64,000 nucleotides of DNA from Xanthobacteraceae bacterium (GTDB lineage: Bacteria > Pseudomonadota > Alphaproteobacteria > Rhizobiales > Xanthobacteraceae), in the NCBI GenBank assembly GCA_022841625.1, contig JALHRD010000003.1:1-64000 (forward strand), in the 5' to 3' direction. The notes below the pieces were generated by a model. That model was not told the origin of the DNA. It searched no databases and was given only the letters and a program-made list of their open reading frames with translations. The position numbers and the translations under genes are program-made. The first letter of the stretch is position 1; the number at the start of each line of letters is the position of its first letter. Below, in pieces: positions 35,477-45,627 of the stretch.

Positions 35477-35785
35477 ATGAACGGCCAGAATATCAGGATC
35501 CGGCTCAAGGCGTTCGATCACCGCATTCTCGATGCGTCGACGCGCGAGATCGTGGCGACCGCCAAGCGCACCGGTGCGCAAGTGCGCGGGCCGATCCCGT
35601 TGCCGACGCGGATCGAGAAGTTCACGGTGAACCGGTCGCCTCACGTCGACAAGAAGAGCCGCGAACAGTTTGAGATGCGTACCCACAAGCGCCTCTTGGA
35701 CATCGTCGATCCGACGCCGCAGACGGTGGACGCGCTGATGAAGCTCGACCTCGCCGCTGGCGTCGACGTCGAGATTAAGCTCTGA
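35477..35785 (+). CDS. rpsJ: 30S ribosomal protein S10 (NusE)
   Basis: A 102-residue S10 with [36 protein letters not shown] and RTHKRLLDI. It sits in the 30S head and also pairs with NusB or NusG in antitermination. The ATG at 35477 gives the family start; a longer frame from 35456 runs into the hairpin region. First gene of the S10 operon. Confidence 0.98.
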   Translation: MNGQNIRIRLKAFDHRILDASTREIVATAKRTGAQVRGPIPLPTRIEKFTVNRSPHVDKKSREQFEMRTHKRLLDIVDPTPQTVDALMKLDLAAGVDVEIKL

Positions 35786-35813
35786 GCCGGCCGGTAGGAT
35801 AGGGACAACAACA

Positions 35814-36545
35814 ATGCGTTCCGGAGTGATCGCTCAGAAGGTCGGAATGACCCGCGTCTTTGGTGACGGCGGCGAGCACGTGCCGGTGACGGTGCTACGC
35901 TTGGCGAACTGTCAGGTGATCGGGCACCGCACCAAGGACAAGAACGGCTACGTCGCGCTTCAGCTCGGTTCGGGCACGCGCCGTACCAACAATCTCACCA
36001 AGGCGATGCGCGGGCATTTCGCGGTCGCCAAGGTCGAGCCCAAGCGCAAGCTTGCCGAGTTCCGCGTCGACGAGAAGGGGTTGATCCCGGTTGGCGCCGA
36101 GATCACCGCCGACCATTTCGTCGTCGGTCAGTTTGTCGATGTCACCGGCACCTCGATCGGCAAGGGCTTTGCCGGCGGTATGAAGCGTTGGAATTTCGGC
36201 GGTCTGCGCGCCAGCCACGGCGTCTCGGTCTCGCATCGCTCGATCGGTTCGACCGGTGGACGGCAGGATCCCGGCAAGACCTTCAAGAACAAGAAGATGC
36301 CCGGCCATATGGGCGTTGATCGGGTAACCACGCTCAATCTCAAAGTGGTGCAGACCGATGTCGAGCGTGGCTTGATCTTGGTCGAGGGCGCGGTGCCTGG
36401 CGCCAAGGGCGGATGGATCACCGTGCGCGATGCGGTGAAGAAGTCGCTGCCCAAGGATGCGCCGAAGCCCGGCAAGTTCCGATTGCCCGAGAGCGCGGAA
36501 GAGCCCGCGCCGACCGAGCCTAAAGTCGAGCAGGAGGGCGCGTGA
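35814..36545 (+). CDS. rplC: 50S ribosomal protein L3
   Basis: A 243-residue L3 that reaches the peptidyl-transferase centre through its long loop and starts 50S assembly. [20 protein letters not shown], the loop [20 protein letters not shown] and [14 protein letters not shown] are standard. It ends with an acidic Pro/Glu tail (about residues 230-243) longer than in E. coli. The rplD ATG follows its stop by one base. Confidence 0.98.
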   Translation: MRSGVIAQKVGMTRVFGDGGEHVPVTVLRLANCQVIGHRTKDKNGYVALQLGSGTRRTNNLTKAMRGHFAVAKVEPKRKLAEFRVDEKGLIPVGAEITADHFVVGQFVDVTGTSIGKGFAGGMKRWNFGGLRASHGVSVSHRSIGSTGGRQDPGKTFKNKKMPGHMGVDRVTTLNLKVVQTDVERGLILVEGAVPGAKGGWITVRDAVKKSLPKDAPKPGKFRLPESAEEPAPTEPKVEQEGA

Positions 36546-36546
36546 C

Positions 36547-37167
36547 ATGGAAATGAAAGTCATGTCGCTTGACGGCAAGTCGGCCGGTTCGATCAGTCTT
36601 TCGGACACGATTTTTGGCCTAGAGCCGCGTCCCGACCTGTTGCAGCGTTGTGTCACCTGGCAGCTCGCCAAGCGGCGCGCCGGCACTCACAAGGTCAAGA
36701 ACCGGGCCGAGATCTGGCGTACCGGCAAGAAGATGTACCGTCAGAAGGGAACCGGCTCGGCCCGCCACGGCTCGGCGCGGGTCAATCTGTTCCGCGGCGG
36801 CGGTCGCTCGTTTGGTCCGGTCGTGCGCAGCCATGAGATCGGTCTGCCGAAAAAGGTGCGCGCGCTCGCGCTCAGGCATGCCCTGTCGGCCAAGGCCAAG
36901 GACGGCGGGATTATCGTCGTCGACAGGGCCTCAATTGCGGACGGCAAGACCAAGGCCTTGGCGTCGGTGTTTGAGAAGCTCGGTCTTAAGAATGTGCTGA
37001 TCGTGGACGGCGCGTCGGTCGATGCCGGTTTCGCACAGGCGGCGCGCAACATCCCGAATGTCGATGTGCTGCCGGTGCAGGGCATCAATGTCTATGACAT
37101 TTTGCGGCGCCATCAACTCGTGCTGACCAGGGCCGCGTTGGAAGTGCTGGAGGCGAGGTTCAAATGA
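36547..37167 (+). CDS. rplD: 50S ribosomal protein L4
   Basis: A 206-residue L4 lining the exit tunnel. The internal loop contains [20 protein letters not shown] and [19 protein letters not shown], and the C-terminal domain ends [12 protein letters not shown]. In E. coli L4 represses the S10 operon. The ATG at 36547 is the only one consistent with family length. Its stop overlaps the rplW start as ATGA. Confidence 0.98.
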   Translation: MEMKVMSLDGKSAGSISLSDTIFGLEPRPDLLQRCVTWQLAKRRAGTHKVKNRAEIWRTGKKMYRQKGTGSARHGSARVNLFRGGGRSFGPVVRSHEIGLPKKVRALALRHALSAKAKDGGIIVVDRASIADGKTKALASVFEKLGLKNVLIVDGASVDAGFAQAARNIPNVDVLPVQGINVYDILRRHQLVLTRAALEVLEARFK

Positions 37168-37463
37168 GCACGACCGATCCGCGCCACTACGACGTCATCC
37201 TGTCGCCGGTGATTACCGAAAAGGCGACGCTTGCGTCCGACAAGAACCAAGTGATGTTCAAGGTTGCGCGCAACGCGACCAAGCCGCAGATCAAGGAGGC
37301 GGTCGAGCGGTTGTTCGACGTCAAGGTGAAGGGCGTCAACACCCTGGTTCGCAAGGGCAAGGTGAAAGCATTCCGCGGCAGCGTTGGCAGCCAGTCGCCG
37401 ACCAAACGCGCCATCGTGACCCTCGAAGAGGGCCACACCATTGATGTGACCACGGGTCTGTAA
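37164..37463 (+). CDS. rplW: 50S ribosomal protein L23
   Basis: A 99-residue L23 at the tunnel exit, the docking site for trigger factor and [21 protein letters not shown] and [20 protein letters not shown] are conserved. It overlaps rplD by 4 nt and is 10 nt before rplB. Confidence 0.98.
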   Translation: MSTTDPRHYDVILSPVITEKATLASDKNQVMFKVARNATKPQIKEAVERLFDVKVKGVNTLVRKGKVKAFRGSVGSQSPTKRAIVTLEEGHTIDVTTGL

Positions 37464-37473
37464 GGAGAGCACG

Positions 37474-38313
37474 ATGGCACTCAAGACCTTCAATCCGGTC
37501 ACGCCAGGCCAGCGTCAGCTGATCATTGTCGATCGCACGGGGCTGCACCGCGGCGCGCCAGTCAAGGCGCTGACCGAAGGCAAGAACTCGTCCGGCGGGC
37601 GCAACAACAATGGCCGCATTACGGTGCGTTTCCGCGGCGGCGGTCACAAGCGGTCGTATCGCGTTGTCGACTTCAGGCGGCGTAAATTCGATGCGCCCGC
37701 GAATGTCGAACGGATCGAATACGATCCCAATCGCACCGGCTTCATTGCGCTGATCAAATATCAGGACGGCGAACAGGCTTATATTCTGGCGCCGCAACGC
37801 TTGGCGGCCGGCGATGTGGTGGTGTCTGGCGAGCATGTCGACGTCAAGCCGGGCAATGCCATGCCGCTTGGCAATGTTCCGGTTGGCACGATTGTGCATA
37901 ACATCGAGCTCAAGGTCGGCAAAGGCGGGCAGATTGCGCGCTCGGCCGGCACCTATGCGCAGGTCGTCGGCCGTGACGGCGACTACGTGATCGTGCGGCT
38001 CAATTCGGGCGAACAGCGCCTGGTGAACGGTCGCTGCATGGGCACGATTGGCGCGGTGTCGAATCCCGACAAAATGAATACTTCGATCGGCAAGGCCGGC
38101 CGGAAGCGCTGGATGGGCCGCCGCCCGCACAACCGCGGCGTCTCCATGAACCCGATCGACCATCCGCATGGCGGCGGCGAAGGCCGCACCTCCGGCGGGC
38201 GGCACCCTGTCACGCCCTGGGGTTTCCCGACCAAGGGCAAGAAGACCCGCAAGAACAAGTCGACCACCAAATTTATCGTATCGAGCCGCCACGCGCGGAA
38301 GAACAAGAAGTAG
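37474..38313 (+). CDS. rplB: 50S ribosomal protein L2
   Basis: A 279-residue L2, needed for subunit association and peptidyl transfer. The hallmark [21 protein letters not shown] near the C-terminus contains the functionally important His. [20 protein letters not shown] is near the N-terminus. AAGGAGAGCACG gives a strong ribosome-binding site. rpsS follows after 7 nt. Confidence 0.98.
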   Translation: MALKTFNPVTPGQRQLIIVDRTGLHRGAPVKALTEGKNSSGGRNNNGRITVRFRGGGHKRSYRVVDFRRRKFDAPANVERIEYDPNRTGFIALIKYQDGEQAYILAPQRLAAGDVVVSGEHVDVKPGNAMPLGNVPVGTIVHNIELKVGKGGQIARSAGTYAQVVGRDGDYVIVRLNSGEQRLVNGRCMGTIGAVSNPDKMNTSIGKAGRKRWMGRRPHNRGVSMNPIDHPHGGGEGRTSGGRHPVTPWGFPTKGKKTRKNKSTTKFIVSSRHARKNKK

Positions 38314-38320
38314 GCAAGCC

Positions 38321-38635
38321 ATGACGCGTTCAGTCTGGAAAGGGCCATTCGTCGACGGCTATCTGCTTAAGAAGGCAGAGGCGTCGCGCGCATCCGGCCG
38401 ACACGAGGTCATCAAGATTTGGAGCAGGCGTTCGACCATCCTGCCGCAATTCGTCGGGCTGACCTTCGGCGTCTACAACGGTCAGAAGCATATTCCGGTG
38501 ATGGTGACCGAGGAGATGGTCGGCCACAAGTTTGGTGAGTTTTCGCCGACGCGCACGTTCTACGGCCATTCGTCGGACCGTAAAGCGAAGCGCGCTAGCG
38601 CACCCGCACCCAGCGCCGCGCCGGCAGCGAGTTGA
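38321..38635 (+). CDS. rpsS: 30S ribosomal protein S19 with an Ala/Pro tail
   Basis: A 104-residue S19 of the 30S head. [33 protein letters not shown] and [16 protein letters not shown] are conserved. After residue 88 it carries [17 protein letters not shown], a low-complexity tail beyond the usual 92 residues. The ATG at 38321 begins the family sequence. rplV follows after 11 nt. Confidence 0.97.
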   Translation: MTRSVWKGPFVDGYLLKKAEASRASGRHEVIKIWSRRSTILPQFVGLTFGVYNGQKHIPVMVTEEMVGHKFGEFSPTRTFYGHSSDRKAKRASAPAPSAAPAAS

Positions 38636-38646
38636 GGCAAGGTGCG

Positions 38647-39030
38647 ATGAGCAAAAAAAAGCACGAGCGCGCCCTGTCGGATAGCGAAGCCAAAGCGGTG
38701 GCGCGCATGCTGCGCGTCAGCCCGCAGAAGCTCAATCTGGTCGCGGGCCTGATCCGCGGCAAGAAGGTGTCGATGGCGCTTGCCGATCTCGAATTCTCGC
38801 GCAAGCGGATCGCGCGTGACGTGCGTAAGTGCCTGGAGTCGGCGATCGCCAATGCCGAGAACAATCACGACCTCGATGTCGACGACCTGATCGTCGCCGA
38901 GGCGTTTGTCGGCAAGGCGCTGGTCATGAAGCGTTCCACCCCGCGCGGCCGTGGCCGCGTCGGCCGAATTTTCAAGCCGTTCTCGAACCTGACCATCGTG
39001 GTGCGTCAGGTCGAGGCGGCGGCGTCTTAG
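38647..39030 (+). CDS. rplV: 50S ribosomal protein L22
   Basis: A 127-residue L22 whose beta-hairpin lines the exit tunnel near the macrolide site. [20 protein letters not shown] and the hairpin [17 protein letters not shown] are present. The N-terminal [10 protein letters not shown] is encoded through a run of eight A residues, a possible slippage site. The ATG at 38647 follows AGGCAAGG. Confidence 0.97.
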   Translation: MSKKKHERALSDSEAKAVARMLRVSPQKLNLVAGLIRGKKVSMALADLEFSRKRIARDVRKCLESAIANAENNHDLDVDDLIVAEAFVGKALVMKRSTPRGRGRVGRIFKPFSNLTIVVRQVEAAAS

Positions 39031-39040
39031 GAGAGGACCG

Positions 39041-39739
39041 ATGGGTCAGAAGGTCAATCCGATCGGCTTGCGGCTTGGTATCAACCGCACCTGGGACTCG
39101 CGCTGGTACGCGGGCAAGAACGAATACGGCAAACTTTTGCACGAAGACATGGCAATCCGCGCCGCGCTCAACAAGGAACTGAAGCAGGCGGCGGTCGCCA
39201 AGATCGTCATCGAGCGGCCGCACAAGAAGTGCCGTGTCACCATCCATTCGGCGCGCCCGGGTGTGGTGATCGGCAAGAAGGGCGCCGACATCGAGAAACT
39301 GCGAAAGCGGGTCGCGCAACTCACCAGTTCCGATGTGGTCATCAACATCATAGAGATCCGCAAGCCCGAGCTCGATGCGCAGCTGGTCGCCGAATCGATC
39401 TCCCAGCAGCTTGAGCGTCGGGTCGCCTTCCGTCGCGCCATGAAGCGCGCGGTGCAGTCGGCGATCCGTCTCGGCGCCGGCGGCATCCGGATCAATTGCA
39501 GCGGCCGGCTCGGCGGCGCCGAGATCGCGCGCATGGAGTGGTATCGCGAGGGTCGCGTGCCGCTGCATACGCTGCGCGCTGACGTCGATTACGGCGTCGC
39601 GACCGCTTTCACCACCTACGGCACCTGCGGCGTCAAGGTCTGGATCTTCAAGGGTGAGATCATGGAACACGACCCGATGGCGCAGGATAAGAAGTTGGCG
39701 GAGGGCGACGGTGGTCGTCCGCGCCGTGACGCGGCCTGA
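39041..39739 (+). CDS. rpsC: 30S ribosomal protein S3
   Basis: A 232-residue S3 at the mRNA entry channel with helicase activity together with S4. [20 protein letters not shown], the KH-domain GxxG region ([19 protein letters not shown]) and [20 protein letters not shown] are standard. GGAGAGGACCG precedes the ATG. rplP follows after 47 nt. Confidence 0.98.
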   Translation: MGQKVNPIGLRLGINRTWDSRWYAGKNEYGKLLHEDMAIRAALNKELKQAAVAKIVIERPHKKCRVTIHSARPGVVIGKKGADIEKLRKRVAQLTSSDVVINIIEIRKPELDAQLVAESISQQLERRVAFRRAMKRAVQSAIRLGAGGIRINCSGRLGGAEIARMEWYREGRVPLHTLRADVDYGVATAFTTYGTCGVKVWIFKGEIMEHDPMAQDKKLAEGDGGRPRRDAA

Positions 39740-39786
39740 GACATCGGACGAGTCGAGCAATCGAGCAAAGAGATAGAGCGTAAGTC

Positions 39787-40200
39787 ATGCTGCAACCGTC
39801 GCGCACCAAGTTCCGCAAGGCGCATAAGGGCCGGATCAAGGGCATTGCCACATCCGGCCACAGCCTTGCGTTCGGGCAGTTCGGTCTCAAGGCGATGGAG
39901 CCCGAGCGGGTCACCGCGCGTCAGATTGAGGCCGCGCGTCGTGCCTTGACACGTCACATGAAGCGCGCGGGCCGGGTATGGATACGCGTGTATCCCGACG
40001 TGCCGGTATCGAAGAAGCCGCTCGAAGTGCGCATGGGCTCGGGCAAGGGTGCGCCGGAGTTTTGGATTACGCGGGTCAAGCCCGGCCGTATTCTTTTCGA
40101 GATTGACGGCGTGCCGCTCACCGTGGCGCGCGAGGCGCTCGATCTGGCGGCGGCCAAGCTGCCGATCAAGACGCGCTTTATTGAACGGATCGCCGAGTAG
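39787..40200 (+). CDS. rplP: 50S ribosomal protein L16
   Basis: A 137-residue L16 at the A-site tRNA elbow region. [39 protein letters not shown] and [20 protein letters not shown] are conserved. It keeps the Arg of PSGKGxPE-type loop in the RMGSGKG sequence that is hydroxylated in E. coli. rpmC follows after 8 nt. Confidence 0.98.
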   Translation: MLQPSRTKFRKAHKGRIKGIATSGHSLAFGQFGLKAMEPERVTARQIEAARRALTRHMKRAGRVWIRVYPDVPVSKKPLEVRMGSGKGAPEFWITRVKPGRILFEIDGVPLTVAREALDLAAAKLPIKTRFIERIAE

Positions 40201-40208
40201 GGAGCCAG

Positions 40209-40415
40209 ATGATGAAACCCGCCGATCTCAGAGCGATGAGCGTCGACCAGCTCGACGACGAGTTTTTGAAACTCAAGAAGGAGCGGTTCAACCTGCGATT
40301 CCAGCGGGCGACCGGCCAACTTGAGAATACATCACGTGTCCGCCAGGTGCGGCGTGACATCGCCCGGGTCAAGACCGTCGCCGCGCAAAAGCGCGCCGGC
40401 CAGAAGTCGAAGTAG
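40209..40415 (+). CDS. rpmC: 50S ribosomal protein L29
   Basis: A 68-residue two-helix L29 near the tunnel exit. [20 protein letters not shown] and [20 protein letters not shown] match the family. Two ATGs lie in tandem at 40209 and 40212; GGGAGCC is close to both, so the exact start is uncertain by one codon. rpsQ follows after 9 nt. Confidence 0.96.
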   Translation: MMKPADLRAMSVDQLDDEFLKLKKERFNLRFQRATGQLENTSRVRQVRRDIARVKTVAAQKRAGQKSK

Positions 40416-40424
40416 AGGTTCGAA

Positions 40425-40673
40425 ATGCCGAAGCGCACGCTCCAAGGCGTCGTGGTGAGCGACAAACAGAATAAGACCATCGTCGTGCGCGTTGAGCGCC
40501 GCTACACCCATCCGGCGATGAAGAAGACGGTGCGTCGCACCAAGAAGTACTACGCCCATGATGAAACCAATGAATATCACGTGGGTGATGTGGTCTGGAT
40601 CGAAGAGCGGCGGCCGATCTCTCGGCTCAAGCGCTGGGAAGCGATTCGGGGCGAAAAGAAGAAAGTTGTTTAG
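40425..40673 (+). CDS. rpsQ: 30S ribosomal protein S17
   Basis: An 82-residue OB-fold S17 that binds 16S rRNA early in assembly. [40 protein letters not shown] and [13 protein letters not shown] are conserved. It ends the S10 operon in the usual order; rplN follows after 36 nt. Confidence 0.98.
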   Translation: MPKRTLQGVVVSDKQNKTIVVRVERRYTHPAMKKTVRRTKKYYAHDETNEYHVGDVVWIEERRPISRLKRWEAIRGEKKKVV

Positions 40674-40709
40674 GCACGTGGCGCGAATAGAAAGAACGAG
40701 GATGGCATC

Positions 40710-41078
40710 ATGATACAGATGCAAACGAACCTCGACGTGGCGGATAATTCCGGCGCGCGTCGCGTCATGTGCATCAAGGTGCTGGGCGGGTCCAAACGCA
40801 AATACGCCACCATCGGCGACGTCATCGTCGTCTCGGTGAAAGAGGCGATCCCGCGTGGGCGCGTCAAGAAGGGCGAGGTGATGAAGGCGGTCATCGTGCG
40901 GGTGGCGAAAGACATCAAGCGCGCGGACGGCTCGGTCATCCGGTTCGATCGCAACGCCGCGGTCTTGATCAATCCGCAGATGGAGCCGGTCGGAACCCGT
41001 ATTTTTGGACCGGTTCCGCGGGAGCTGCGCGCCAAGAACCATATGAAGATCATTTCGCTGGCGCCGGAGGTGCTGTGA
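40710..41078 (+). CDS. rplN: 50S ribosomal protein L14
   Basis: A 122-residue L14 at the subunit interface. [39 protein letters not shown] and the C-terminal [17 protein letters not shown] are invariant features. First gene of the spc operon. Its stop overlaps the rplX start as TGATG. Confidence 0.98.
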   Translation: MIQMQTNLDVADNSGARRVMCIKVLGGSKRKYATIGDVIVVSVKEAIPRGRVKKGEVMKAVIVRVAKDIKRADGSVIRFDRNAAVLINPQMEPVGTRIFGPVPRELRAKNHMKIISLAPEVL

Positions 41079-41404
41079 TGGCGGCCAAGATCAAAAAGGG
41101 CGATCGCGTCATCGTTCTTACTGGACGCGACAAGGGTCGTCGCGGCGAGGTCATCTCGGTGAACCCGGATGCCGGCCGCGCGCTGGTGCGCGGCGTCAAT
41201 ATGGTCAAGCGGCACCAAAAGCAGACCGCGCAGCAGGAGGGTGGCATCGTCTCCAAGGAGGCGACCGTTCACCTTTCCAATCTGTCGCTGCTCGATCCGA
41301 AGGACAACAAGCCGACGCGCGTTGGCTTCAAATATGTAGGCGAAGGCTTGGATCGCAAGAAGGTTCGCGTTGCCAAGCGTTCGGGAGTTGAGATCGATGG
41401 CTGA
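41078..41404 (+). CDS. rplX: 50S ribosomal protein L24
   Basis: A 108-residue L24, an assembly initiator with a KOW motif. [34 protein letters not shown] and [20 protein letters not shown] are conserved. It shares one base with rplN and overlaps the rplE start by 8 nt, implying coupled translation through all three. Confidence 0.97.
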   Translation: MAAKIKKGDRVIVLTGRDKGRRGEVISVNPDAGRALVRGVNMVKRHQKQTAQQEGGIVSKEATVHLSNLSLLDPKDNKPTRVGFKYVGEGLDRKKVRVAKRSGVEIDG

Positions 41405-42116
41405 TACCGAAGATAAGAAGTCCAAGGCTCCGAAAGCGGCCGCCAAAGCGGCGCCGAAGGCCCCGAAAGCGGATAAAGGCGGCGAGCCCAAGCGGCAGGC
41501 CAAGGGTGACGACAAGGGTGCGCCGAAGGGCGAGGCCGATGCTAAACCCAAGGCGAAGAAGCCGGAGCAGCGGGTTACGCCGCGGCTGCGCACGCATTTC
41601 GATGAGGTCGTGCGCAAGCAATTGATCGAGCAGAACAAGTATAAGAATCCAATGCAGGTGCCGATCATCCAAAAGGTGGTCATCAATATGGGCATCGGCG
41701 AGGGTGTCAACGATCGTAAGAAGGTCGATTCAGCCGCTGCCGACCTCGCGCAGATCGCCGGGCAAAAGGCGATCGTCACCAAGGCGCGCAAGTCGATCGC
41801 CACCTACAAATTACGCGACGGCCAGGCGATCGGCTGCAAAGTGACGCTGCGCAAGGCGCGCATGTATGAATTCATCGATCGGCTGATCACCATCGCGCTG
41901 CCACGCGTGCGCGATTTCCGCGGGCTCAACCCAAAGAGCTTTGACGGTCGGGGCAATTACACGATCGGTATCAAGGAGCACATCATTTTTCCGGAGATCG
42001 ACTACGACAAGGCGTCGGATTCATGGGGCATGGATATCACTGTGTGCACCAGCGCCAAGACCGACGACGAGGCGCGCGCGCTATTGACTGCATTCAACTT
42101 CCCGTTCCGGCAGTGA
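41397..42116 (+). CDS. rplE: 50S ribosomal protein L5 with a Lys/Ala/Pro-rich N-terminal extension
   Basis: A 239-residue L5; the usual length is about 180-185. The conserved part begins near residue 56 ([20 protein letters not shown]) and continues with [40 protein letters not shown] and [21 protein letters not shown]5 binds 5S rRNA and the P-site tRNA. The first 55 residues are low-complexity Lys, Ala, Pro, Gly and Asp. The ATG at 41397 overlaps the rplX stop by 8 nt, and no internal ATG lies near the canonical start before residue 80, so the extension is probably translated. Confidence 0.95.
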   Translation: MADTEDKKSKAPKAAAKAAPKAPKADKGGEPKRQAKGDDKGAPKGEADAKPKAKKPEQRVTPRLRTHFDEVVRKQLIEQNKYKNPMQVPIIQKVVINMGIGEGVNDRKKVDSAAADLAQIAGQKAIVTKARKSIATYKLRDGQAIGCKVTLRKARMYEFIDRLITIALPRVRDFRGLNPKSFDGRGNYTIGIKEHIIFPEIDYDKASDSWGMDITVCTSAKTDDEARALLTAFNFPFRQ

Positions 42117-42155
42117 GGGCTGCGGCCCTCAAACGCGGATACCCAGGAGAGCTTA

Positions 42156-42461
42156 ATGGCGAAGAAGAGTTCGATTGAAAAGAATAACCGGCGCCGCCGC
42201 ATGGCGAAACGGTTCTCGGGCCGCCGTACGCGGCTCAAGGCGATTGCGGGCGACAAGGCCAGGCCGATCGAGGAGCGCTTCGCCGCTTCTTTGAAGCTTG
42301 CCGAGATGCCGCGCAATTCGTCGCCGACCCGGATTCGCAATCGTTGCGAGGTTAGCGGCCGTCCGCGCGCATTCTATCGCAAGCATAAACTAAGCCGTAT
42401 TGCCCTGCGGGAACTCGGCTCCAAAGGTCTGATTCCCGGCCTTCTCAAGTCAAGCTGGTAG
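42156..42461 (+). CDS. rpsN: 30S ribosomal protein S14 (zinc-free type)
   Basis: A 101-residue S14 of the long, zinc-independent class. [40 protein letters not shown] and [14 protein letters not shown] are conserved; only one Cys remains, so the zinc ribbon is absent. GGAGAGC precedes the ATG. It lies 39 nt after rplE and 12 nt before rpsH. Confidence 0.98.
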   Translation: MAKKSSIEKNNRRRRMAKRFSGRRTRLKAIAGDKARPIEERFAASLKLAEMPRNSSPTRIRNRCEVSGRPRAFYRKHKLSRIALRELGSKGLIPGLLKSSW

Positions 42462-42473
42462 GAGCATCGAGCG

Positions 42474-42872
42474 ATGGCTTTAAACGATCCGCTCGGCGAT
42501 ATGATCGCGCGCATCAATAATGCGCAGATGCGGAACAAATCGAAAGTGTCCTCGCCGGCGTCACGGCTGCGGGTCAGCGTTCTTGATGTCCTCAAGAGCG
42601 AGGGCTACATCCGCGGCTATGCGGCGGTCGAGCACTCCAATGGACGCAGCGAGCTCGAAATCGAGCTGAAGTATTTCGACGGTGCGCCGGTGATCCGCGA
42701 GATGTCGCGGGTGTCCAAGCCGGGCCGTCGGGTCTACGCTTCGGTGCGAAATCTGCCGCGCATCAACAACGGCCTTGGGGTTGCGATCGTTTCGACCCCC
42801 AAGGGCGTGATGGCTGATCATGCCGCACGCGACGCCAATGTCGGCGGCGAAATTCTTTTAACGGTGTTCTAG
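42474..42872 (+). CDS. rpsH: 30S ribosomal protein S8
   Basis: A 132-residue S8 of the central domain; in E. coli it represses the spc operon at the rplE start. [38 protein letters not shown] and [19 protein letters not shown] are conserved. GGAGCATCGAGCG precedes the start. rplF follows after 24 nt. Confidence 0.98.
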   Translation: MALNDPLGDMIARINNAQMRNKSKVSSPASRLRVSVLDVLKSEGYIRGYAAVEHSNGRSELEIELKYFDGAPVIREMSRVSKPGRRVYASVRNLPRINNGLGVAIVSTPKGVMADHAARDANVGGEILLTVF

Positions 42873-42896
42873 TCGGAATACGATCGGATCAACCCC

Positions 42897-43430
42897 ATGT
42901 CACGTATCGGAAAAAAGCCGGTCTCGGTCCCGTCGGGGGTCACGGCCAATATCGAGGGCCAGACCGTCAAGGTCAAAGGGCCGAAGGGCGCGCTGCAACT
43001 CGTGTTGCATGGCGACGTCGAGGCCAAGATGGACAAGGGCATCATCACGGTCGATCCGCGTAACGAGACCAAGCGCGCTCGCGCCATGTGGGGCACCTAT
43101 CGGGCGCTGGTTGCCAATCTGATGACCGGTGTCACCAAGGGATTCGAGCAGCGTCTGGAGATCAATGGCGTGGGCTATCGCGCCGCGGTGCAGGGAAAGA
43201 ATCTTCAGCTCGCGCTCGGCTACAGCCACGACGTGGTCTATCCAATCCCGGAAGGGATTGCGATCGTGACCCCGAAGCCGACCGAGATCGTCATTACCGG
43301 CATCGACAAGCAAAGGGTCGGGCAGGTGGCGGCGGAGATCCGCGGTTACCGGCCGCCCGAGCCCTATAAGGCCAAGGGCATTAGGCATACCGGCGAATAC
43401 ATCTTCCGCAAGGAAGGAAAAAAGAAATGA
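42897..43430 (+). CDS. rplF: 50S ribosomal protein L6
   Basis: A 177-residue L6 near the sarcin-ricin loop and L12 stalk base. [40 protein letters not shown] and the C-terminal [20 protein letters not shown] are conserved. Its stop overlaps the start of a 63-codon ORF as ATGA, where rplR would normally be the next gene. Confidence 0.98.
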   Translation: MSRIGKKPVSVPSGVTANIEGQTVKVKGPKGALQLVLHGDVEAKMDKGIITVDPRNETKRARAMWGTYRALVANLMTGVTKGFEQRLEINGVGYRAAVQGKNLQLALGYSHDVVYPIPEGIAIVTPKPTEIVITGIDKQRVGQVAAEIRGYRPPEPYKAKGIRHTGEYIFRKEGKKK

Positions 43431-43618
43431 GTCTCGCCAAGCTGCTCGATCGGTTGCACGGCGGCGATGCCATCATTGTTCCTGGCGGCAATGTCGCGCC
43501 GCAGGCGCCGCGCTCGGCTGGCGAGGCTTCGGTGGATGCCGTCGAAGGAAGTTGGTTTGAATCGCGCGGGCTGCTGCGCAACTTGATTGCCGCCCGCAGG
43601 GGCGGTGGGAAGAAGTAG
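43427..43618 (+). CDS. Small ORF of unknown function between rplF and rplR
   Basis: A 63-residue ORF, start overlapping the rplF stop by 4 nt (ATGA) and ending 10 nt before rplR, whose ribosome-binding AGGA overlaps this ORF's stop codon. Third codon positions are mostly G or C, as in the neighbours, so it looks translated. The peptide begins [13 protein letters not shown], has a middle rich in Gly, Ala and Pro, then [20 protein letters not shown] and a basic GGGKK end typical of rRNA-binding tails. I recognise no family. In the usual spc operon rplF is followed directly by rplR. It could be a lineage-specific ribosome-associated peptide or a coupling spacer. Confidence 0.65.
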   Translation: MSLAKLLDRLHGGDAIIVPGGNVAPQAPRSAGEASVDAVEGSWFESRGLLRNLIAARRGGGKK

Positions 43619-43628
43619 GAACCGGACC

Positions 43629-43991
43629 ATGTCCAGGCTTAGTGATCGGACTGCAAGGCGGCAGGCGCAGGTGCGACGGGCGATCCGTCGCGCGGCTAAC
43701 GGCCGCGCGCGGTTGTCTGTTTTTCGTTCGTCGAAGCATATCTATGCGCAGGTGATCGACGACACCAAGGGTACGACGCTCGCCGCCGCTTCTTCGGTTG
43801 ATAAGGAGATGCGCGGCACTCTCAAGAACGGCGCCGATATCGCGGCCGCCAAGGCGGTCGGCAAGCTCGTCGCCGCGCGGGCGACCGCGAAGGGGGTCAA
43901 GGACGTGGTGTTTGACCGCGGTTCTTATCTCTATCACGGTCGCGTCAAAGCGCTCGCGGAGGCGGCGCGCGAAGGCGGCCTCAAGTTTTAG
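43629..43991 (+). CDS. rplR: 50S ribosomal protein L18
   Basis: A 120-residue L18 that carries 5S rRNA into the large subunit with L5. [35 protein letters not shown] and [20 protein letters not shown] are conserved. The ATG at 43629 gives the family start [14 protein letters not shown]; an upstream in-frame ATG lies inside the small ORF. Its ribosome-binding site overlaps that ORF's stop. Confidence 0.98.
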   Translation: MSRLSDRTARRQAQVRRAIRRAANGRARLSVFRSSKHIYAQVIDDTKGTTLAAASSVDKEMRGTLKNGADIAAAKAVGKLVAARATAKGVKDVVFDRGSYLYHGRVKALAEAAREGGLKF

Positions 43992-44035
43992 AAATCCTGT
44001 GAACGGGTATCGCCCGAACCGAACGGAACATCGAA

Positions 44036-44602
44036 ATGGCACGTGAACCACGCGAGCGGCACAGAGACCGGGAAGAGCGCGAAAGCGAATTCACCGACAA
44101 GCTCGTCCACATCAATCGTGTGGCGAAGGTTGTGAAAGGTGGGCGTCGCTTCGGCTTTGCGGCATTGGTTGTCGTCGGCGACGAAAAGGGCCGTGTCGGT
44201 TTCGGCCATGGCAAGGCGCGCGAAGTGCCGGAGGCGATCCGCAAGGCGACCGATGCTGCCAAACGTAGCTTGATCCGCGTCCCGCTGCGCGAAGGCCGCA
44301 CGCTGCATCACGATGTGTTTGGCCGTCATGGCGCAGGCAAAGTGATCCTGCGCGCCGCCCCGGCCGGCACCGGCATCATCGCCGGCGGTCCGATGCGCGC
44401 GGTGTTCGAGACGCTCGGTATGCAGGACGTGGTGGCGAAGTCGTTAGGCTCGTCGAATCCCTACAATATGGTGCGGGCGACCTTCGATGCGCTCAAGCAT
44501 CAGGATTCTCCGCGCACGGTCGCAGCGCGGCGTAACATCAAGGTGTCTGCACTACAGGCACGTCGGCGCGATATCAGCGAGGCCGAGCAAGGCGCTGACT
44601 AG
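44036..44602 (+). CDS. rpsE: 30S ribosomal protein S5
   Basis: A 188-residue S5 of the decoding-fidelity region. The double-stranded-RNA-binding part has [40 protein letters not shown] and [30 protein letters not shown] follows. It has a slightly longer basic N-terminus ([14 protein letters not shown]). rpmD follows after 58 nt. Confidence 0.98.
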   Translation: MAREPRERHRDREERESEFTDKLVHINRVAKVVKGGRRFGFAALVVVGDEKGRVGFGHGKAREVPEAIRKATDAAKRSLIRVPLREGRTLHHDVFGRHGAGKVILRAAPAGTGIIAGGPMRAVFETLGMQDVVAKSLGSSNPYNMVRATFDALKHQDSPRTVAARRNIKVSALQARRRDISEAEQGAD

Positions 44603-44660
44603 TGCCGCTTGTCGGAAACGGCATGCATGAGGCAGATAAAGTGAGCGTCTGGAGCGCGAC

Positions 44661-44915
44661 ATGGGCAAGAATGTGATCAAGGTCAAACAGATCGGTAGTC
44701 CGATTCGTCGTAACCACACGCAGCGCGAGACCCTGATCGGACTCGGGCTGAACCGCATCGGGCGGGTGGCCGAGGTTCAGGATACGCCGCAGGCGCGCGG
44801 CATGATTGCCAAGGTCAAGCACCTTGTGCGGGTGGTTGAGGCGGCCACGAAAAAAGTTCGTCAGGTGGCGGCCTTCACGGCCGCGCGTGACGATGGAGCA
44901 GGAACAAGGAAGTAG
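44661..44915 (+). CDS. rpmD: 50S ribosomal protein L30 with a C-terminal extension
   Basis: An 84-residue L30; bacterial L30 is usually about 60. The conserved core is [37 protein letters not shown] and [15 protein letters not shown]. The last 20 residues ([20 protein letters not shown] plus Lys) are extra. rplO starts 3 nt later. Confidence 0.95.
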   Translation: MGKNVIKVKQIGSPIRRNHTQRETLIGLGLNRIGRVAEVQDTPQARGMIAKVKHLVRVVEAATKKVRQVAAFTAARDDGAGTRK

Positions 44916-44918
44916 GTC

Positions 44919-45413
44919 ATGAAGCTTAATCAGCTCGCCGATCGGGCGGGAGCACGCAAGAGCCGGACCCGGATTGGGCGCGGCATCGGCTCCGGCAAGG
45001 GCAAGACCGGGGGCCGCGGCGGCAAGGGCCAGACCGCGCGCTCGGGCGTGCGGATCAAGGGTTTCGAGGGCGGCCAGATGCCATTGCATCGCCGTTTGCC
45101 CAAGCGCGGCTTCCGGAACACGTCATTCGCGCTTAAGCTCAATGAGGTCAATCTCGACCGCGTTCAACAGGCGGTCGACGCCGGCAAGCTTGACGCCGCT
45201 GCCACCGTGGACGCGGCGGCGCTGGTTAAGGCGGGGGTTCTGCGGCGCGCCCGCGACGGCGTTCGGCTTTTGGGCATGGGCGAACTCAAGGCCAAGCTGG
45301 TGTTCTCGGTCTGGGGTGCATCGAAGTCGGCGGTGGCGGCGGTGGAAAAGGCCGGCGGCTCGGTGACGGTTCTGGCGCCGCCGCGTGCGGCGGCGGAGGA
45401 AAAGTCGGCCTAA
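44919..45413 (+). CDS. rplO: 50S ribosomal protein L15
   Basis: A 164-residue L15 with the Gly/Arg-rich N-terminal extension that threads into 23S r[23 protein letters not shown] and [20 protein letters not shown]. The globular C-domain ends [20 protein letters not shown] plus an Ala/Glu tail. A 214-bp gap follows before secY; no gene is visible there. Confidence 0.97.
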   Translation: MKLNQLADRAGARKSRTRIGRGIGSGKGKTGGRGGKGQTARSGVRIKGFEGGQMPLHRRLPKRGFRNTSFALKLNEVNLDRVQQAVDAGKLDAAATVDAAALVKAGVLRRARDGVRLLGMGELKAKLVFSVWGASKSAVAAVEKAGGSVTVLAPPRAAAEEKSA

Positions 45414-45627
45414 TGCGGGATCGTTCGAAATCCTTCATCAAAATCAATTGGTTGCTTGAGTTATTCAGTTCCGAAGTCGGTGGCAAGCGAGTGCCGCAAA
45501 AATGATACGGGTTTTGAGAATCGGCGCATGCGGCCGGTGTGAATTGGTCGGCCGGGCCTCCATATAAAACAAATGGGGATCCGGCGGGCATTCGGTCCGA
45601 CGAGACGGCAGGAGCGGAGGAACCAGG

